The notes under the pieces were generated by a model, which saw only the letters and a list, made by a program, of their open reading frames with translations, was not told where the DNA came from and did no database searches. DNA of 64,000 nucleotides from Nonomuraea helvata (GTDB taxonomy: Bacteria; Actinomycetota; Actinomycetes; Streptosporangiales; Streptosporangiaceae): contig NZ_BAAAXV010000001.1 of the NCBI RefSeq assembly GCF_039535785.1, positions 2,294,001-2,358,000 of the forward strand, given 5' to 3'. Positions 1-8,598 of the stretch are shown here, piece by piece. How positions within the stretch are numbered: the stretch's first letter is position 1; each line of letters opens with the position of its first letter. Both the position numbers and the translations under genes were made by a program.

Positions 1-243
1 AGCGAGGGCAGCCTCGAAATCGGGTACGGCATCGTGGCCTCCCGCCGAGGGCACGGCTACGCTCCCGAGGCCACCCGAGCCCTGACCGAGTTCGCCTTCA
101 CCGCGCCCGGCGTCCACACGGTCCACGCCGGCGTGGAGCTGTCGAACCCGTCCTCGATCCGGGTGCTGGAGAAGGCCGGCTTCGAGCGATGGAGCACCGA
201 CGCCGAGCAGAACACCGCCCGGTACGGCATCACCCAGCAGTAA
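1..243 (+). CDS. GNAT-family N-acetyltransferase, C-terminal part (5' end outside window)
   Basis: The frame is open from the first base to a TAA stop and gives the last 80 residues of a GNAT acetyltransferase. Visible are the acetyl-CoA pyrophosphate-binding loop (RRGHGYA, near the start of the fragment) and the conserved motif B region NPSSIRVLEKAGF. Both are typical of RimJ/RimL-like GNATs that transfer an acetyl group from acetyl-CoA to an amine. The acceptor cannot be told from the fragment. A strong hairpin follows 8 bases after the stop, and the next gene converges on it. The family call is secure; the substrate is unknown. Confidence 0.85.
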   Translation, partial: SEGSLEIGYGIVASRRGHGYAPEATRALTEFAFTAPGVHTVHAGVELSNPSSIRVLEKAGFERWSTDAEQNTARYGITQQ

Positions 244-250
244 CTCCACC

Positions 251-280
251 TGATCGGCGGCGGCCTGCCGCCGCCGATCA
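251..280. terminator. Bidirectional hairpin terminator between convergent genes
   Basis: A perfect 13-bp stem (TGATCGGCGGCGG paired with CCGCCGCCGATCA) closes a CCTG loop. It lies between the GNAT stop (243) and the SDR stop (296), which converge. There is no U-tract, as is common for actinobacterial terminators. Its symmetry means it can act on transcripts from both sides. Confidence 0.75.
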
Positions 281-295
281 CCTCACCGCGGCAGG

Positions 296-1054
296 TTAGG
301 TGAGCAGCACACCGCCGTCCACCGGCAGCGTCACCCCGGTGATGTACGAGGCCGCGTCGCTCGCCAGGAAGATCGCCGCGGCCACCAGCTCGGTGGCGTC
401 ACCCGGCCGCTTCATCACGGTCCTGGACTCCACGATCCGCTCCACGAAGCCGGGTTTGAACTGCTCGCTCATCTCCGAGGGGAAGAACCCCGGCTCCAGG
501 CAGTTGACCCTGATGCCGCGCCGCCCGGTCCACTGCTGCGCGAGGTCCCGGGTGAGCCCGATGATCGCCGCCTTGGACGCGCTGTAGGCGGCCTGCGGCA
601 GCCCGACCGAGGTCTCGCCGAGCACGCTGCCGATGTTCACGATCGACGAGCCGGGGCGCATCACCCGCGCGCACGCCTGGGCCATCCAGTACGTGCCGAG
701 CAGGTTGACGTCGATGACCTGCCGGAACTCCTCGGGCGTCTCGCGCACCGCGGGCACGGCGGTGCCGATGCCGGCGTTGTTGATCAGCACGTCGACGCCG
801 CCCATGGCCTCGACCGCGGCGGCCACCAGCGCGTCGCAGTCCTCGGGCCGCGCCACGTCCGTCTGCACGGCCAGGCACCGGCGGCCGGTCTCCTCGACCA
901 GCCGCCGCGTCTCCTCGAGCCGGTCGGCGCGCCTGGCGCCGATCACGACGTCGGCGCCAGCCTCGGCCAGGCCGCGCGCGAAGGCGACACCCAGCCCCGC
1001 GGACGCGCCGGTGACGATGGCCACCTTGCCGTCGAGACCGAACCGCTCCAGCAC
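296..1054 (-). CDS. SDR-family NAD(P)-dependent oxidoreductase
   Basis: A classical short-chain dehydrogenase/reductase of 252 residues, the usual length. The Rossmann glycine motif TGASAGLG is at about residues 15-22 and NNAG at 92-95. The catalytic Ser (about 143), Tyr157 and Lys161 lie in the YSASK motif. The C-terminal PVDGG is typical of FabG-like enzymes, so it probably oxidises or reduces an alcohol/ketone pair with NAD(P)H in the cytosol. The substrate is unknown. I chose the GTG at 1054 because a purine-rich AAGGCGGA lies a few bases upstream. An in-frame GTG at 1072 would have its GAGGT touching the start codon. Upstream is the repeat-rich spacer. Confidence 0.88.
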   Translation of the reverse strand: MLERFGLDGKVAIVTGASAGLGVAFARGLAEAGADVVIGARRADRLEETRRLVEETGRRCLAVQTDVARPEDCDALVAAAVEAMGGVDVLINNAGIGTAVPAVRETPEEFRQVIDVNLLGTYWMAQACARVMRPGSSIVNIGSVLGETSVGLPQAAYSASKAAIIGLTRDLAQQWTGRRGIRVNCLEPGFFPSEMSEQFKPGFVERIVESRTVMKRPGDATELVAAAIFLASDAASYITGVTLPVDGGVLLT

Positions 1055-1253
1055 GTCACATCCGCCTTCCACACCTCACGCCCGCCGTCCGGGCCACGTC
1101 GGGCCCTTTGTACGGGCCGTGCACCACACCGGCGCTCTTACCGCCGCACCACATCCCGCCGACGCTCCAAGGACGCCGTCGCATGGGCACGCATGCCGCG
1201 CCCTATCCCGCCGACCCGGCGCTCCAGGAGCGCGCTGCTGCCGCACAGAGACG

Positions 1254-1312
1254 CACGCCGCACATCACGTCCACGCCGCACGTCACGTGACGCCCACGCC
1301 GCAGGTCACGTC
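1254..1312. repeat. Three copies of an 18-bp direct repeat
   Basis: Near-identical 18-mers of the form CACGCCGCAxxTCACGTS occur at 1254-1271, 1272-1289 and 1295-1312. They lie in the roughly 440-bp non-coding stretch upstream of the SDR gene and downstream of the TPR-like gene. Spacing and conservation suggest either slippage duplication or repeated protein-binding sites (each contains a TCACGT core). Confidence 0.6.
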
Positions 1313-1381
1313 ATGTCCGCACCCACGGACGCGCGACGCGACCCGCGCTGGGCCCGCATCACGCGCAGGCGACGTGGATCG

Positions 1382-1464
1382 CGTCCCGTGCCTGGAACGG
1401 GACGTCGCGCGCACGCGACGTGACGCGTCCCGTACCGGGCACGGGCGTCGCCCGCAGGCGACGC
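1382..1464. other. Cluster of hairpins, two with CGCA tetraloops
   Basis: Consecutive stem-loops follow the stop of the minus-strand TPR-like gene. 1382-1404 is a 7-bp stem, CGTCCCG. 1402-1421 is a perfect 8-bp stem ACGTCGCG with loop CGCA. 1422-1449 is an imperfect stem. 1445-1464 is a perfect 8-bp stem GCGTCGCC, again with loop CGCA. Together they could terminate the TPR-gene transcript. The rest of the 1073-1496 spacer shows no credible coding frame. Confidence 0.5.
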
Positions 1465-1496
1465 ACCCCCGCCACGGGACGCGGCGCGATCACGCG

Positions 1497-3773
1497 TCAG
1501 AGGCCGTATTCCTTGACGATCCGCTCGTGCCGTTCGACCTCGACGTCGATCTCGCGGGCCAGGTCGAGCCAGGCCAGCGGGTGCACCCACCGCTCGGTGG
1601 CGTCGTCGAGCAGCGCGTCGACCTCGGCGGGCGACACGTCCGGCGGCACCGCGACCCAGCCGAAGACGCCGGGCAGCGACTCACCGCTGGTCGGGTGGGT
1701 GATGGTGTAGTTTTCGTCGCTGTAGACCCACATCGGCCAGCCGCGCTCGGCCATGACCTCGGTGAACTCCGCCCAGTCCTCCTCGCTCGGCGCGGCGCCG
1801 TCGAAGAAGTAGCTGGTGTAGCCGCCGGGACGCAGGATGCGCACCGCGGCGAACGGGGGCACGAAGTTCTGCTGCTCCTGGGGGTCGTCCGGCACAGGCT
1901 CCAGCAGCTGCGGGTCGAAGACCACCAGGTCGCCGGCGTTGTAGTCCATGCCGCGCGGCTGTGGCAGGGCCAGCCTGGCGCTGGCGGGGCCGGTGCGGAT
2001 CGACAGCACCTGGCGCTGGCCGCCGTCCGGCGCGGGGAGGATGAGCCTGATGAGGCCCATCTCCTCCTCGATCGGGCCCTCCTTGGACTTGATCGGCATG
2101 CCGATCTTGGCGGCGCCCTTGCGTACGGTGTCCCAGTCCTCCGCCGAGGTGGCCATGACGATCATGCGCCAGACGTCCTCGTCGCCGAGCTCGTCGAGCA
2201 CCTCGAGCAGCACCTGGGCGGCCCTGGCGTTCTCGTCGACCTGCTGGGCCGCGCCGGACAGCAGGCGGCGGGCGTCGAGCCCGGCCCCGGCGGCGACGGC
2301 GTGCTCGGCCGCGTCGAGAGCCTCCGGCCAGCGCTCGCGCGCGCTGTGCAGCCTGGCCAGCGCGAGGTGCTGCGCGTCGTGCGGCAGCAGGGCGGCCATC
2401 TGCTCCAGCCGCTCGTCCTGGCGGGCCTCGACGAGCAGCGTGGTGAGGTAGGCCACGTCGTCGGAGTCGGCGGTGGCGATGTCGCCGGTGTCGACCAGCA
2501 GCTTCCAGTAGATGTCGGCGCCGGTGGCGGGGTAGCCGAGGAAGCCGAGCGTCGTCGTGTGGCGGCGGGTGGCCTCCAGGTCCTCGCCGGACAGCGGCGC
2601 GAGCCAGCCCACCCACTTCTCCGGGTCGGCGTTGAAGCCGTCGGCCGCGTCGAAGAGGCCGACCACCTCGCTGAGCGGCCCGGGAGTCTCGGGCTCCGTG
2701 GCGGCTTCGGCCGCGGCGCGCAGCGCGGCCACCCGCTCGGCGATGCCCTCGCTCTCGCGCAGCTCCGCGCCGCCGGACTCGGCCAGGTCGGCGAGGAGCC
2801 TCGCCTGCCACACGCCCTGCCTGGCCACGGCCAGGTCGCCCGCCACCAGCGCGAGCTCGACGCGGGCGCGGTAGCCGCCCATCATGCCGAAGTAGTCCAT
2901 CCACTGGCGCAGCACGCGGCCGAGCTGCCAGGTGTTGGCGATCTGGGCGGAACTCGCCAGCTTGGCGACGGCCTGCGACCACTCGACGAACACGCGCGGG
3001 TGCTCGCCCACCACGTCGAGGTCGGGCAGCGCGTCCACGGCCTCGGCCGTTCGGCCCAGCGTGGCGAGGATCAGGGCCCGCCGCACGCCGTCGCGGTGCG
3101 GCTTGGCCACCGGGTCGTCGGCGTTGAACTCGGCCGCGGCCTGCAGCGCGTCGAGCGCGTCCTCGGCGCGGCCCGCGGCGAGCAGCGCGCGGGCGCTCTC
3201 GGCGCCGAGCTCCCAGCTGGCCTCGCGGCCCGCGACCCGCAGCCGCTCGACGGCGGACTCGGCGTAGCTCACGGCCTCGCCCGGCTGGCCCGCGTCGATG
3301 AGCGCGGCGACGTACTGCGTGACGAGGCCCGTGAAGGCGGGCTTCTCCGGGCTCAGGCCCTCGATCCACGTGCCCAGCGTCTCGAGGCGCTCGCTCGCGT
3401 AGCCGGGGCCGTCGGTGTTGGCCCACGTGACGGCCAGCGCCTCGACCGCCGCCGGGACGGCCGGGCACTCGCGGACGTCTTCGCGCTGGGCGAACGCCAG
3501 GAGCTGCTGCGCGTCGTCCACCGCGACCGCGCCCTGAGCCCGGTCACCGATGCGGCCGATCAGGTGCCAGTAGCGGGCGTAGAACTCGAGCCACGGCAGC
3601 TCGAGGGCCTCCGCCTGCTGCGCGATGGCCGGGGCCATGACGTCGAGCTGCGGGTATCGGCCCTCATAGGCCTGTGCGGGGAGGTCTCCCAGCGCCATGG
3701 CGAGGCCAACGTTGCCCGCCTCAGAAAGCTGCTGCTGGGTGTCGCCGACCCAGGCCCAGATGTCCACGTCCAT
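1497..3773 (-). CDS. Large TPR-like repeat protein of unknown function
   Basis: 758 residues, soluble, with no signal peptide or membrane segment. Most of the protein (about residues 1-540) is made of Ala/Leu-rich helical pairs resembling tetratricopeptide repeats (for example stretches around AGRAEDALDALQAAAEF and GRTAEAVDALPDL). This suggests an alpha-solenoid protein-binding scaffold. The last ~200 residues are different: mixed composition, aromatic-rich (YFFDGAAPSEEDW, MWVYSDENYTI), probably a separate globular domain. No catalytic motif was recognised. The next upstream gene on the same strand starts some 20 bp away, so the two may be cotranscribed. I do not know its function; the repeat assignment is by eye. 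Confidence 0.7.
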   Translation of the reverse strand: MDVDIWAWVGDTQQQLSEAGNVGLAMALGDLPAQAYEGRYPQLDVMAPAIAQQAEALELPWLEFYARYWHLIGRIGDRAQGAVAVDDAQQLLAFAQREDVRECPAVPAAVEALAVTWANTDGPGYASERLETLGTWIEGLSPEKPAFTGLVTQYVAALIDAGQPGEAVSYAESAVERLRVAGREASWELGAESARALLAAGRAEDALDALQAAAEFNADDPVAKPHRDGVRRALILATLGRTAEAVDALPDLDVVGEHPRVFVEWSQAVAKLASSAQIANTWQLGRVLRQWMDYFGMMGGYRARVELALVAGDLAVARQGVWQARLLADLAESGGAELRESEGIAERVAALRAAAEAATEPETPGPLSEVVGLFDAADGFNADPEKWVGWLAPLSGEDLEATRRHTTTLGFLGYPATGADIYWKLLVDTGDIATADSDDVAYLTTLLVEARQDERLEQMAALLPHDAQHLALARLHSARERWPEALDAAEHAVAAGAGLDARRLLSGAAQQVDENARAAQVLLEVLDELGDEDVWRMIVMATSAEDWDTVRKGAAKIGMPIKSKEGPIEEEMGLIRLILPAPDGGQRQVLSIRTGPASARLALPQPRGMDYNAGDLVVFDPQLLEPVPDDPQEQQNFVPPFAAVRILRPGGYTSYFFDGAAPSEEDWAEFTEVMAERGWPMWVYSDENYTITHPTSGESLPGVFGWVAVPPDVSPAEVDALLDDATERWVHPLAWLDLAREIDVEVERHERIVKEYGL

Positions 3774-3792
3774 GGGCAGTCAGTCTGCCAGG

Positions 3793-4548
3793 TCAACGAG
3801 CGTGCCCAAAACGCAGAAGCCCGATCAGCTCGTCCGTTTCGCTGTCGTCGAGCACTGCGAACGCCGGCGCCATCAGGTCGTCGGTCGTCTCCTCCACTGC
3901 CGCCCGCCGCGCGACGACGTCCGGGCCGGGCGTGGCGTACGGCTCCGGCCATTGGAAGAACTTTGCGATCATCTCCCCCGTGACCGCTCCGAACGGGGTC
4001 GCGTCATGGCCGGCCGCGAGCGTGGCCTCCAGCGGGTGCAGCCCTGCCGCGATCACCGCGTTGGCGTGCAGGCCGCCGCGCAGCTCGCGTACGACGTGCA
4101 TGAGCTGCACGGCCCGCGCGGGCGGATCGTCGGGCAGCGGCACGGCCCGCCACCCGGCGAACAGCGGGGCGCCGACGGACGAGGCCTGCTCGACGACCGG
4201 CTGGAGCAGCTCCGCGATCCTCTCGCAGCCGTCGTAGCCGCCCAGCTTGCGCCGGCCCCATTCCCTGCAGACCTCGGCGTACAGCTCAACGGCCTGCTCG
4301 ACGGCGAGTTTGCGGCCGCCGTTCCAGCTCTCCTCGACGTGTCGCGGCGGGAAGAAGACGGCGACCGAGGTGACGACGTCGGCCTCGCACTCGCCGAGCA
4401 CGCCGCAGCGGCCTCTGAAGTAGAGCTCGCGGGCGCCGAGCCCGTACTCCTCGCAGACGGCCTTGGCCTCCCTGGAGGTCATGAATCCGCCGCCGAGCCG
4501 ACCGATCGGCGCCTTGACCTGTGCCGCCGTGGTGCGCGGGTCCGCCAT
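3793..4548 (-). CDS. SCO6745-family protein (function unknown)
   Basis: 251 residues from the ATG at 4548, which has a GAGGGGTGG Shine-Dalgarno-like stretch just upstream. The frame could extend to 4608, but that start would lie inside dapF. The sequence has the features I associate with the actinobacterial SCO6745 family: R-x-LGGGFM near the N-terminus, YGLGARELYFRGRCGVLG, FPPRHVEESW, and a central HVVRELRGGLHANAV. The family is cytosolic and lacks a firmly known activity. It follows dapF on the same strand, so it is probably the last or next-to-last gene of the ogt-miaA-dapF run. The family call is by recall, not search. Confidence 0.75.
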   Translation of the reverse strand: MADPRTTAAQVKAPIGRLGGGFMTSREAKAVCEEYGLGARELYFRGRCGVLGECEADVVTSVAVFFPPRHVEESWNGGRKLAVEQAVELYAEVCREWGRRKLGGYDGCERIAELLQPVVEQASSVGAPLFAGWRAVPLPDDPPARAVQLMHVVRELRGGLHANAVIAAGLHPLEATLAAGHDATPFGAVTGEMIAKFFQWPEPYATPGPDVVARRAAVEETTDDLMAPAFAVLDDSETDELIGLLRFGHAR

Positions 4549-4597
4549 GGTCCACCCCTCAGTTCGCGAAGTGGACCCAGCATCCCTCAGGAGAACA

Positions 4598-5410
4598 TCA
4601 TTCTGCAAGCATCAGCTCTCCGCTGGCCACGATGACCGCGGGGCCGGAAAGGTAGCTCGTGTCCTCGTCGAGGGTGACGGTCACCGTGCCGCCGGGCACC
4701 TCGATCGTCCAGGTGCCGGTGGTGTCGCCCGACAGGGCCGCGGCGGCGACGGCCGTGGCCACCGTGCCGGTGCCGCAGGAGCGCGTCTCGCCGCAGCCGC
4801 GCTCGTAGACGCGCATGACCGCGCGGCTGGTGCCGACGGGGTTGAACAGCTCGATGTTGACGCCGTTGGGGAAGACGCCGGGGTCGAAGCCGGGCTGGTG
4901 GGTGAGGTCGAGCTGGACGACGGGGTCGCCGATGGCGCAGGCAAGGTGGGGGTTGCCCATGCTGATGTGCAGCCCTGGGTATTCGTGGCCGCCGACCGTC
5001 GCCACGCTCTCGCCCAGCACGACGGGCTTGCCCATGTCGACGGTGATGTCGCCGTTCGGCTCGACGCGGACCTTGCGCACGCCGCCCCTGGTGGCCACCG
5101 CGAACTCGCCGGACTGCTCCAGCCCCGCGTCGATCAGGTAGCGGGCGAACACGCGCATGCCGTTGCCGCACATCTCGGCCATGCTGCCGTCGGCGTTGCG
5201 GTAGTCCATGAACCACTCGGCCACGGCGGCGTGCTCGCTCACCTCATGGCTCTCCTTGGTGCGCGTCACCACGAGCACGCCGTCCGCCCCTATGCCCGCT
5301 CTCCTGTCGCAGATCTTGGCGACGAGCGAGGCTGTCAAGCCCGCCTCTCCGCCTGGGTCGGGAAGGATGACGAAATCGTTCTCAGTGCCGTGCCCCTTGA
5401 AAAACCGCAT
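4598..5410 (-). CDS. dapF: Diaminopimelate epimerase
   Basis: Converts LL- to meso-diaminopimelate, the penultimate step of lysine synthesis and the source of the peptidoglycan cross-linking residue. The 270-residue length is normal. Both catalytic cysteines are present: Cys81 in MAEMCGNGMR and Cys212 in GETRSCGTGT. The substrate-binding FKGHGTENDF at the N-terminus is also present (most homologues have GxGNDF). It lies 9 bp after miaA on the same strand. The ATG is preceded by an A-tract (ACTAAAAAA) rather than a clear Shine-Dalgarno, so translation may depend on coupling to miaA. Confidence 0.96.
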   Translation of the reverse strand: MRFFKGHGTENDFVILPDPGGEAGLTASLVAKICDRRAGIGADGVLVVTRTKESHEVSEHAAVAEWFMDYRNADGSMAEMCGNGMRVFARYLIDAGLEQSGEFAVATRGGVRKVRVEPNGDITVDMGKPVVLGESVATVGGHEYPGLHISMGNPHLACAIGDPVVQLDLTHQPGFDPGVFPNGVNIELFNPVGTSRAVMRVYERGCGETRSCGTGTVATAVAAAALSGDTTGTWTIEVPGGTVTVTLDEDTSYLSGPAVIVASGELMLAE

Positions 5411-5419
5411 TTTTTTAGT

Positions 5420-6325
5420 TTATGCGAAAGGGTGTGCGGAGATCAGGGCGAGGGACCGCTCAAGCAGGTCCGGGGCGTCGTACGGCAGCCAGCGCACCCG
5501 GGGATCGCGGCGGAACCACGACTCCTGGCGGCGGGCGAAGCGCCTGGTGGCCCTGACGGTCTCCTCGATCGCCTGCTCCTCGCTCCACTCCCCCTCCAGG
5601 AAGCGGATGACCTGGGCGTATCCCAGTGCGCGGCTCGCCGTGCGGCCCTCGGCCAGGCCCTGCCCGAGCAGGCTCCGCACCTCGTCGACCAGCCCGGCCT
5701 GCCACATGCGCTCGACCCTGACCGCGATCCGCTCGTCGAGCTCCGGCCTGGGCACGTCGAGGCCGATCTGCACGCTCGGGTAGACGGCGTCGTAGCCGGG
5801 CATGGTGGCCGAGAACGGTCGTCCCGTGTGCTCGATCACCTCCAGCGCGCGGACGATGCGGCGGCCGTTGCTCGGCAGGATGGCGGCCGCGGCCGCCGGG
5901 TCCTGCTCGCGCAGGCGCTCGTGGAGCGGGGCGGAGCCGCGCTCGGCCAGCTCGCCCTCCAGCCTGGCCCTGATCTCGGGGTCGGTGCCGGGGAACTCCA
6001 GCTCGTCGATGGCCGCGCGCACGTACAGGCCGCTGCCGCCGACCAGCACGGCCACCTCGACGGAGTCGATGACGGCCCTGGCCAGCTTCTGGTACTCGGC
6101 CACGCTGGCCGTGACCGTGACGTCCCAGACGTCCAGCAGGTGGTGGGGCACCCCGCGCTGCTCGGCCGGGGTGAGCTTGGCCGTGCCGATGTCCATGCCC
6201 CGGTAGAGCTGCATGGAGTCGGCGTTGACGCACTCGCCGCCCAGCCGCAGCGCGATGTCCACGGCAAGGTCGGACTTCCCTGCCGCGGTGGGACCTACGA
6301 CGGCGATGACTGGCTGCTGGCTCAC
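5420..6325 (-). CDS. miaA: tRNA dimethylallyltransferase
   Basis: Adds the dimethylallyl group to N6 of A37 in tRNAs reading UNN codons. MiaB, also in this window, then thiomethylates that base. The protein has 301 residues, with P-loop GPTAAGKS at 11-18, NADSMQLYRGMDIGTAK at about 34-50, GVPHHLLD near 58-65 and GGSGLYVRA near 97-105. All are diagnostic. It starts at GTG 6325, 27 bp after the ogt stop, and is followed by dapF 9 bp downstream. This gives a compact minus-strand operon. Confidence 0.96.
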   Translation of the reverse strand: MSQQPVIAVVGPTAAGKSDLAVDIALRLGGECVNADSMQLYRGMDIGTAKLTPAEQRGVPHHLLDVWDVTVTASVAEYQKLARAVIDSVEVAVLVGGSGLYVRAAIDELEFPGTDPEIRARLEGELAERGSAPLHERLREQDPAAAAAILPSNGRRIVRALEVIEHTGRPFSATMPGYDAVYPSVQIGLDVPRPELDERIAVRVERMWQAGLVDEVRSLLGQGLAEGRTASRALGYAQVIRFLEGEWSEEQAIEETVRATRRFARRQESWFRRDPRVRWLPYDAPDLLERSLALISAHPFA

Positions 6326-6352
6326 ACCGACAAGTTTGCTAGAGGTCCAGGC

Positions 6353-6862
6353 CTAAAAATCCAGCAGGGTCGGTTGCAGATACCCCTCATGCGTGAGCAG
6401 CCAGCGCTTGGTCTCCACGCCCTCGCCGCCGCTGAACCCGCCGAGACCGTTGCCCGCGATCACCCGGTGGCAGGGCACGATGATCGGGATGGGGTTGGAG
6501 CCCATGATCGAGCCGATGCCGCGGGCCGGCACGTTGGAGCCGCTGCGCGCGGCCAGCTCGCCGTAGGTGACGGCGGTGCCGTACGGGACCTGGTGCAGTG
6601 CCTGCAGCACCCGTAGCCGCGAGCCGGACATCAGCCGCCAGTCCACCGGCGTCTCGAACGTCTTCAGATCGCCCGCGAAATAAGCGTTCAACTCGGCGAC
6701 CGCGAAGGCCGTACGATCCGAATCATGGACTTCAGCCAGTCCGAGGCGGTCGGACAGCCGCGGAGGGGATCCCCAGCCCGACGCGACGAGACCGACCTCG
6801 GTGACGGCCAGCACGAACGGCCCTACCGGCGTGGGCACCTCGGCGAACGCGACTGTGGTCAT
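6353..6862 (-). CDS. ogt: Methylated-DNA--protein-cysteine methyltransferase
   Basis: Removes alkyl groups from O6-alkylguanine in DNA by suicide transfer to its own cysteine. The 169 residues contain the acceptor site IIVPCHRVI (Cys131) followed by GGFSGG, and the helix-turn-helix region [17 protein letters not shown]. The start is ATG 6862; an adjacent in-frame ATG at 6865 is also possible. A GAGGA sits just upstream, and the second ATG has the better spacing. The start overlaps, head to head, the start codon of the divergent hydrolase gene, so the two genes share a start region with no spacer. It is the first gene of the ogt-miaA-dapF group. Confidence 0.93.
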   Translation of the reverse strand: MTTVAFAEVPTPVGPFVLAVTEVGLVASGWGSPPRLSDRLGLAEVHDSDRTAFAVAELNAYFAGDLKTFETPVDWRLMSGSRLRVLQALHQVPYGTAVTYGELAARSGSNVPARGIGSIMGSNPIPIIVPCHRVIAGNGLGGFSGGEGVETKRWLLTHEGYLQPTLLDF

Positions 6863-6863
6863 C

Positions 6864-7760
6864 ATGTCCTCACGTGAGTTGGTGGTGCTGGGCACCTCCA
6901 GCGCGGTCCCCACCCGACACCGTAACCACAACGGCTACCTTCTGCGCTGGGACGGACAAGGCTACCTTTTCGACCCCGGAGAGGGCACACAGCGGCAGAT
7001 GCTGCACGCCGGCGTGAGCGCTCATGACATCCACTGGATCTGCCTGACGCACTTCCACGGCGACCACTGCCTGGGGGTGCCGGGGGTCGTGCAGCGCATC
7101 GCCCGTGACAAGGTCAGGCACCCGGTGCGCGCGCTCTTCCCGGCTTCAGGCGAGACGTACTGGCGCAGGCTCCGCCACGCCGCCGCGTTCGCCGACACCT
7201 CGGTGATCTCCGAGCACCCGCTCTCCGGCGACCTGGCCTCCGTCGGCTCGCTGACCGCGCGCCGCCTGTCCCATCCCGTCGAGTCGTACGGCTACCGCGT
7301 CCAGGAGCCGCACGGCCGCCGCATGCTGCCCGACAGGCTGGCCGCCCACGGCATACGCGGTCCGGAGGTCGGCGAGCTCCAGCGCACCGGCTCCGTACGC
7401 GGGATCACGCTCGACCAGTGCAGCGAGCCCCGGCGGGGGCAGAGCGTGGCGTTCGTCATGGACACGCGGCTCTGCGACACCGTGTTCGAGCTGGCCTCGG
7501 GGGTGGACCTGCTGGTGATCGAGTGCACGTTCCTGTCGTCGGAGAGCGCGCTGGCCAAGGAGTACGGGCATCTGACGGCCTTCGAGGCGGGTCTGGTGGC
7601 GGCCGACGCGGGAGCGCGCAGGCTGGTGCTGACGCACTTCTCCGAGCGGTACGGGTTCGCCGACGAGCCCGCCTTCGTGGCGGAGGTGCGCCGGCACTAC
7701 GACGGGGAGGTCGTGCTCGCCCGAGACCTGATGAAGATCCCGGTGCCGCGGCGTCAGTAG
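6864..7760 (+). CDS. RNase Z-like MBL-fold hydrolase
   Basis: A metallo-beta-lactamase fold protein of 298 residues resembling the tRNase Z class, which cuts 3' tails from tRNA precursors. Whether this actinobacterial branch is a true RNase Z is not shown by sequence. The zinc motif [10 protein letters not shown] is at about 62-71. Later metal ligands lie in [19 protein letters not shown], and LTHFSERYG near the C-terminus. The start [11 protein letters not shown] matches the N-terminus I recall for homologues and fixes ATG 6864, although there is no Shine-Dalgarno. A leaderless message is likely. The 3' end overlaps the convergent neighbour by 7 bp. Confidence 0.87.
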   Translation: MSSRELVVLGTSSAVPTRHRNHNGYLLRWDGQGYLFDPGEGTQRQMLHAGVSAHDIHWICLTHFHGDHCLGVPGVVQRIARDKVRHPVRALFPASGETYWRRLRHAAAFADTSVISEHPLSGDLASVGSLTARRLSHPVESYGYRVQEPHGRRMLPDRLAAHGIRGPEVGELQRTGSVRGITLDQCSEPRRGQSVAFVMDTRLCDTVFELASGVDLLVIECTFLSSESALAKEYGHLTAFEAGLVAADAGARRLVLTHFSERYGFADEPAFVAEVRRHYDGEVVLARDLMKIPVPRRQ

Positions 7761-8488
7761 GGGCTGTGGCCTTCTCTGACCTTCGCGAACAGGCTCTGGG
7801 CGTAGGTGTGGGCGGCCCGGTGGAGCCCGCCCCCGAAGCTGATCCTGGCCACGCCCAGCTCGCCCAGCCGCTCGAGCGACGGGACCCCGGGCCTGAACAG
7901 GATGTTGACGGGCGCGCCCAGCTCGCTCACCAGCGCCCCGATCTCGTCCTCGTCCGCCAGCCCGATCGGGTAGACGCAGTCGGCGCCCGCCTCCAGATAC
8001 CGCCGCCCGCGCTCCACCGCCTCCTCGCGGGAGGTCCGGCCGCGGATGTAGGTGTCCACCCTCGCGTTGATCACCAGCCCTTGGCCCGCCGCGGCCCGCA
8101 TCTCCGCCAGGAAGTCGGCCTGTTCGCCTGGGTCCACCAGCGCGCCGGCGGTGGAGTCCTCGATGTTGCAGCCCACGGCTCCGGTGGCGGCCAGGCGTTC
8201 GACCAGCTCGGCCGGCTTGAGACCGTAGCCGCGCTCGATGTCGGCGGTGACGGGCACGTCCACGACCCTGACGATGCGGGCGATCGCCGCCATCATCTCG
8301 CCGACCGGCGTCCCCTCGCCGTCCTCGTACCCGAGCACGTGGGCCACGGCGGCGCTGCCGGTGGCGACGGCCGGAAAGTCGGCCTCCCATACGGCACGGG
8401 CGGAGGCGGCGTCCCAGACGTTGGGCAATATCACCGGACTACCCGGCATGTGCAGCGTCCGTAGGAGGTCGGCTTTGTCAGTCGTCAT
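7754..8488 (-). CDS. Isocitrate lyase/PEP mutase-family protein
   Basis: 244 residues with the TIM-barrel landmarks of the ICL/PEPM superfamily: NVWDAASAR at about 23-31, the Mg-binding [15 protein letters not shown], and [11 protein letters not shown]. Members include carboxyvinyl-carboxyphosphonate phosphorylmutase-like, methylisocitrate-lyase-like and oxaloacetate-decarboxylase-like enzymes. This one lacks a KKCGH lyase loop, so a lyase on isocitrate is unlikely. The exact reaction is unknown. It converges on the RNase Z-like gene with overlapping stops. Confidence 0.85.
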   Translation of the reverse strand: MTTDKADLLRTLHMPGSPVILPNVWDAASARAVWEADFPAVATGSAAVAHVLGYEDGEGTPVGEMMAAIARIVRVVDVPVTADIERGYGLKPAELVERLAATGAVGCNIEDSTAGALVDPGEQADFLAEMRAAAGQGLVINARVDTYIRGRTSREEAVERGRRYLEAGADCVYPIGLADEDEIGALVSELGAPVNILFRPGVPSLERLGELGVARISFGGGLHRAAHTYAQSLFAKVREGHSPY

Positions 8489-8598
8489 ACGCCGACCCTA
8501 CGGAGTGCGGTGGTTCCCGCCATAGGTCCAATACCACCGATAAACGCCAAGCCACTTTCCCGGGACGCGGCCCTTCGTCGTGCGCGGCTCGCCCGCCC

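Noticed and set aside
1254..1312. CRISPR array
   Set aside because: Units are only 18 bp and almost contiguous, with no unique spacers and no cas genes in the window.
633..3983. Long plus-strand open frame (over 1100 codons) opposite the SDR and TPR-like genes
   Set aside because: It mirrors real minus-strand genes in G+C-rich DNA, has Arg/Ala/Gly/His-biased composition and crosses a non-coding repeat region.
4463..6616. Plus-strand frame of about 717 codons opposite dapF, miaA and ogt
   Set aside because: Antisense shadow of three well-supported genes, with no family resemblance or ribosome site.
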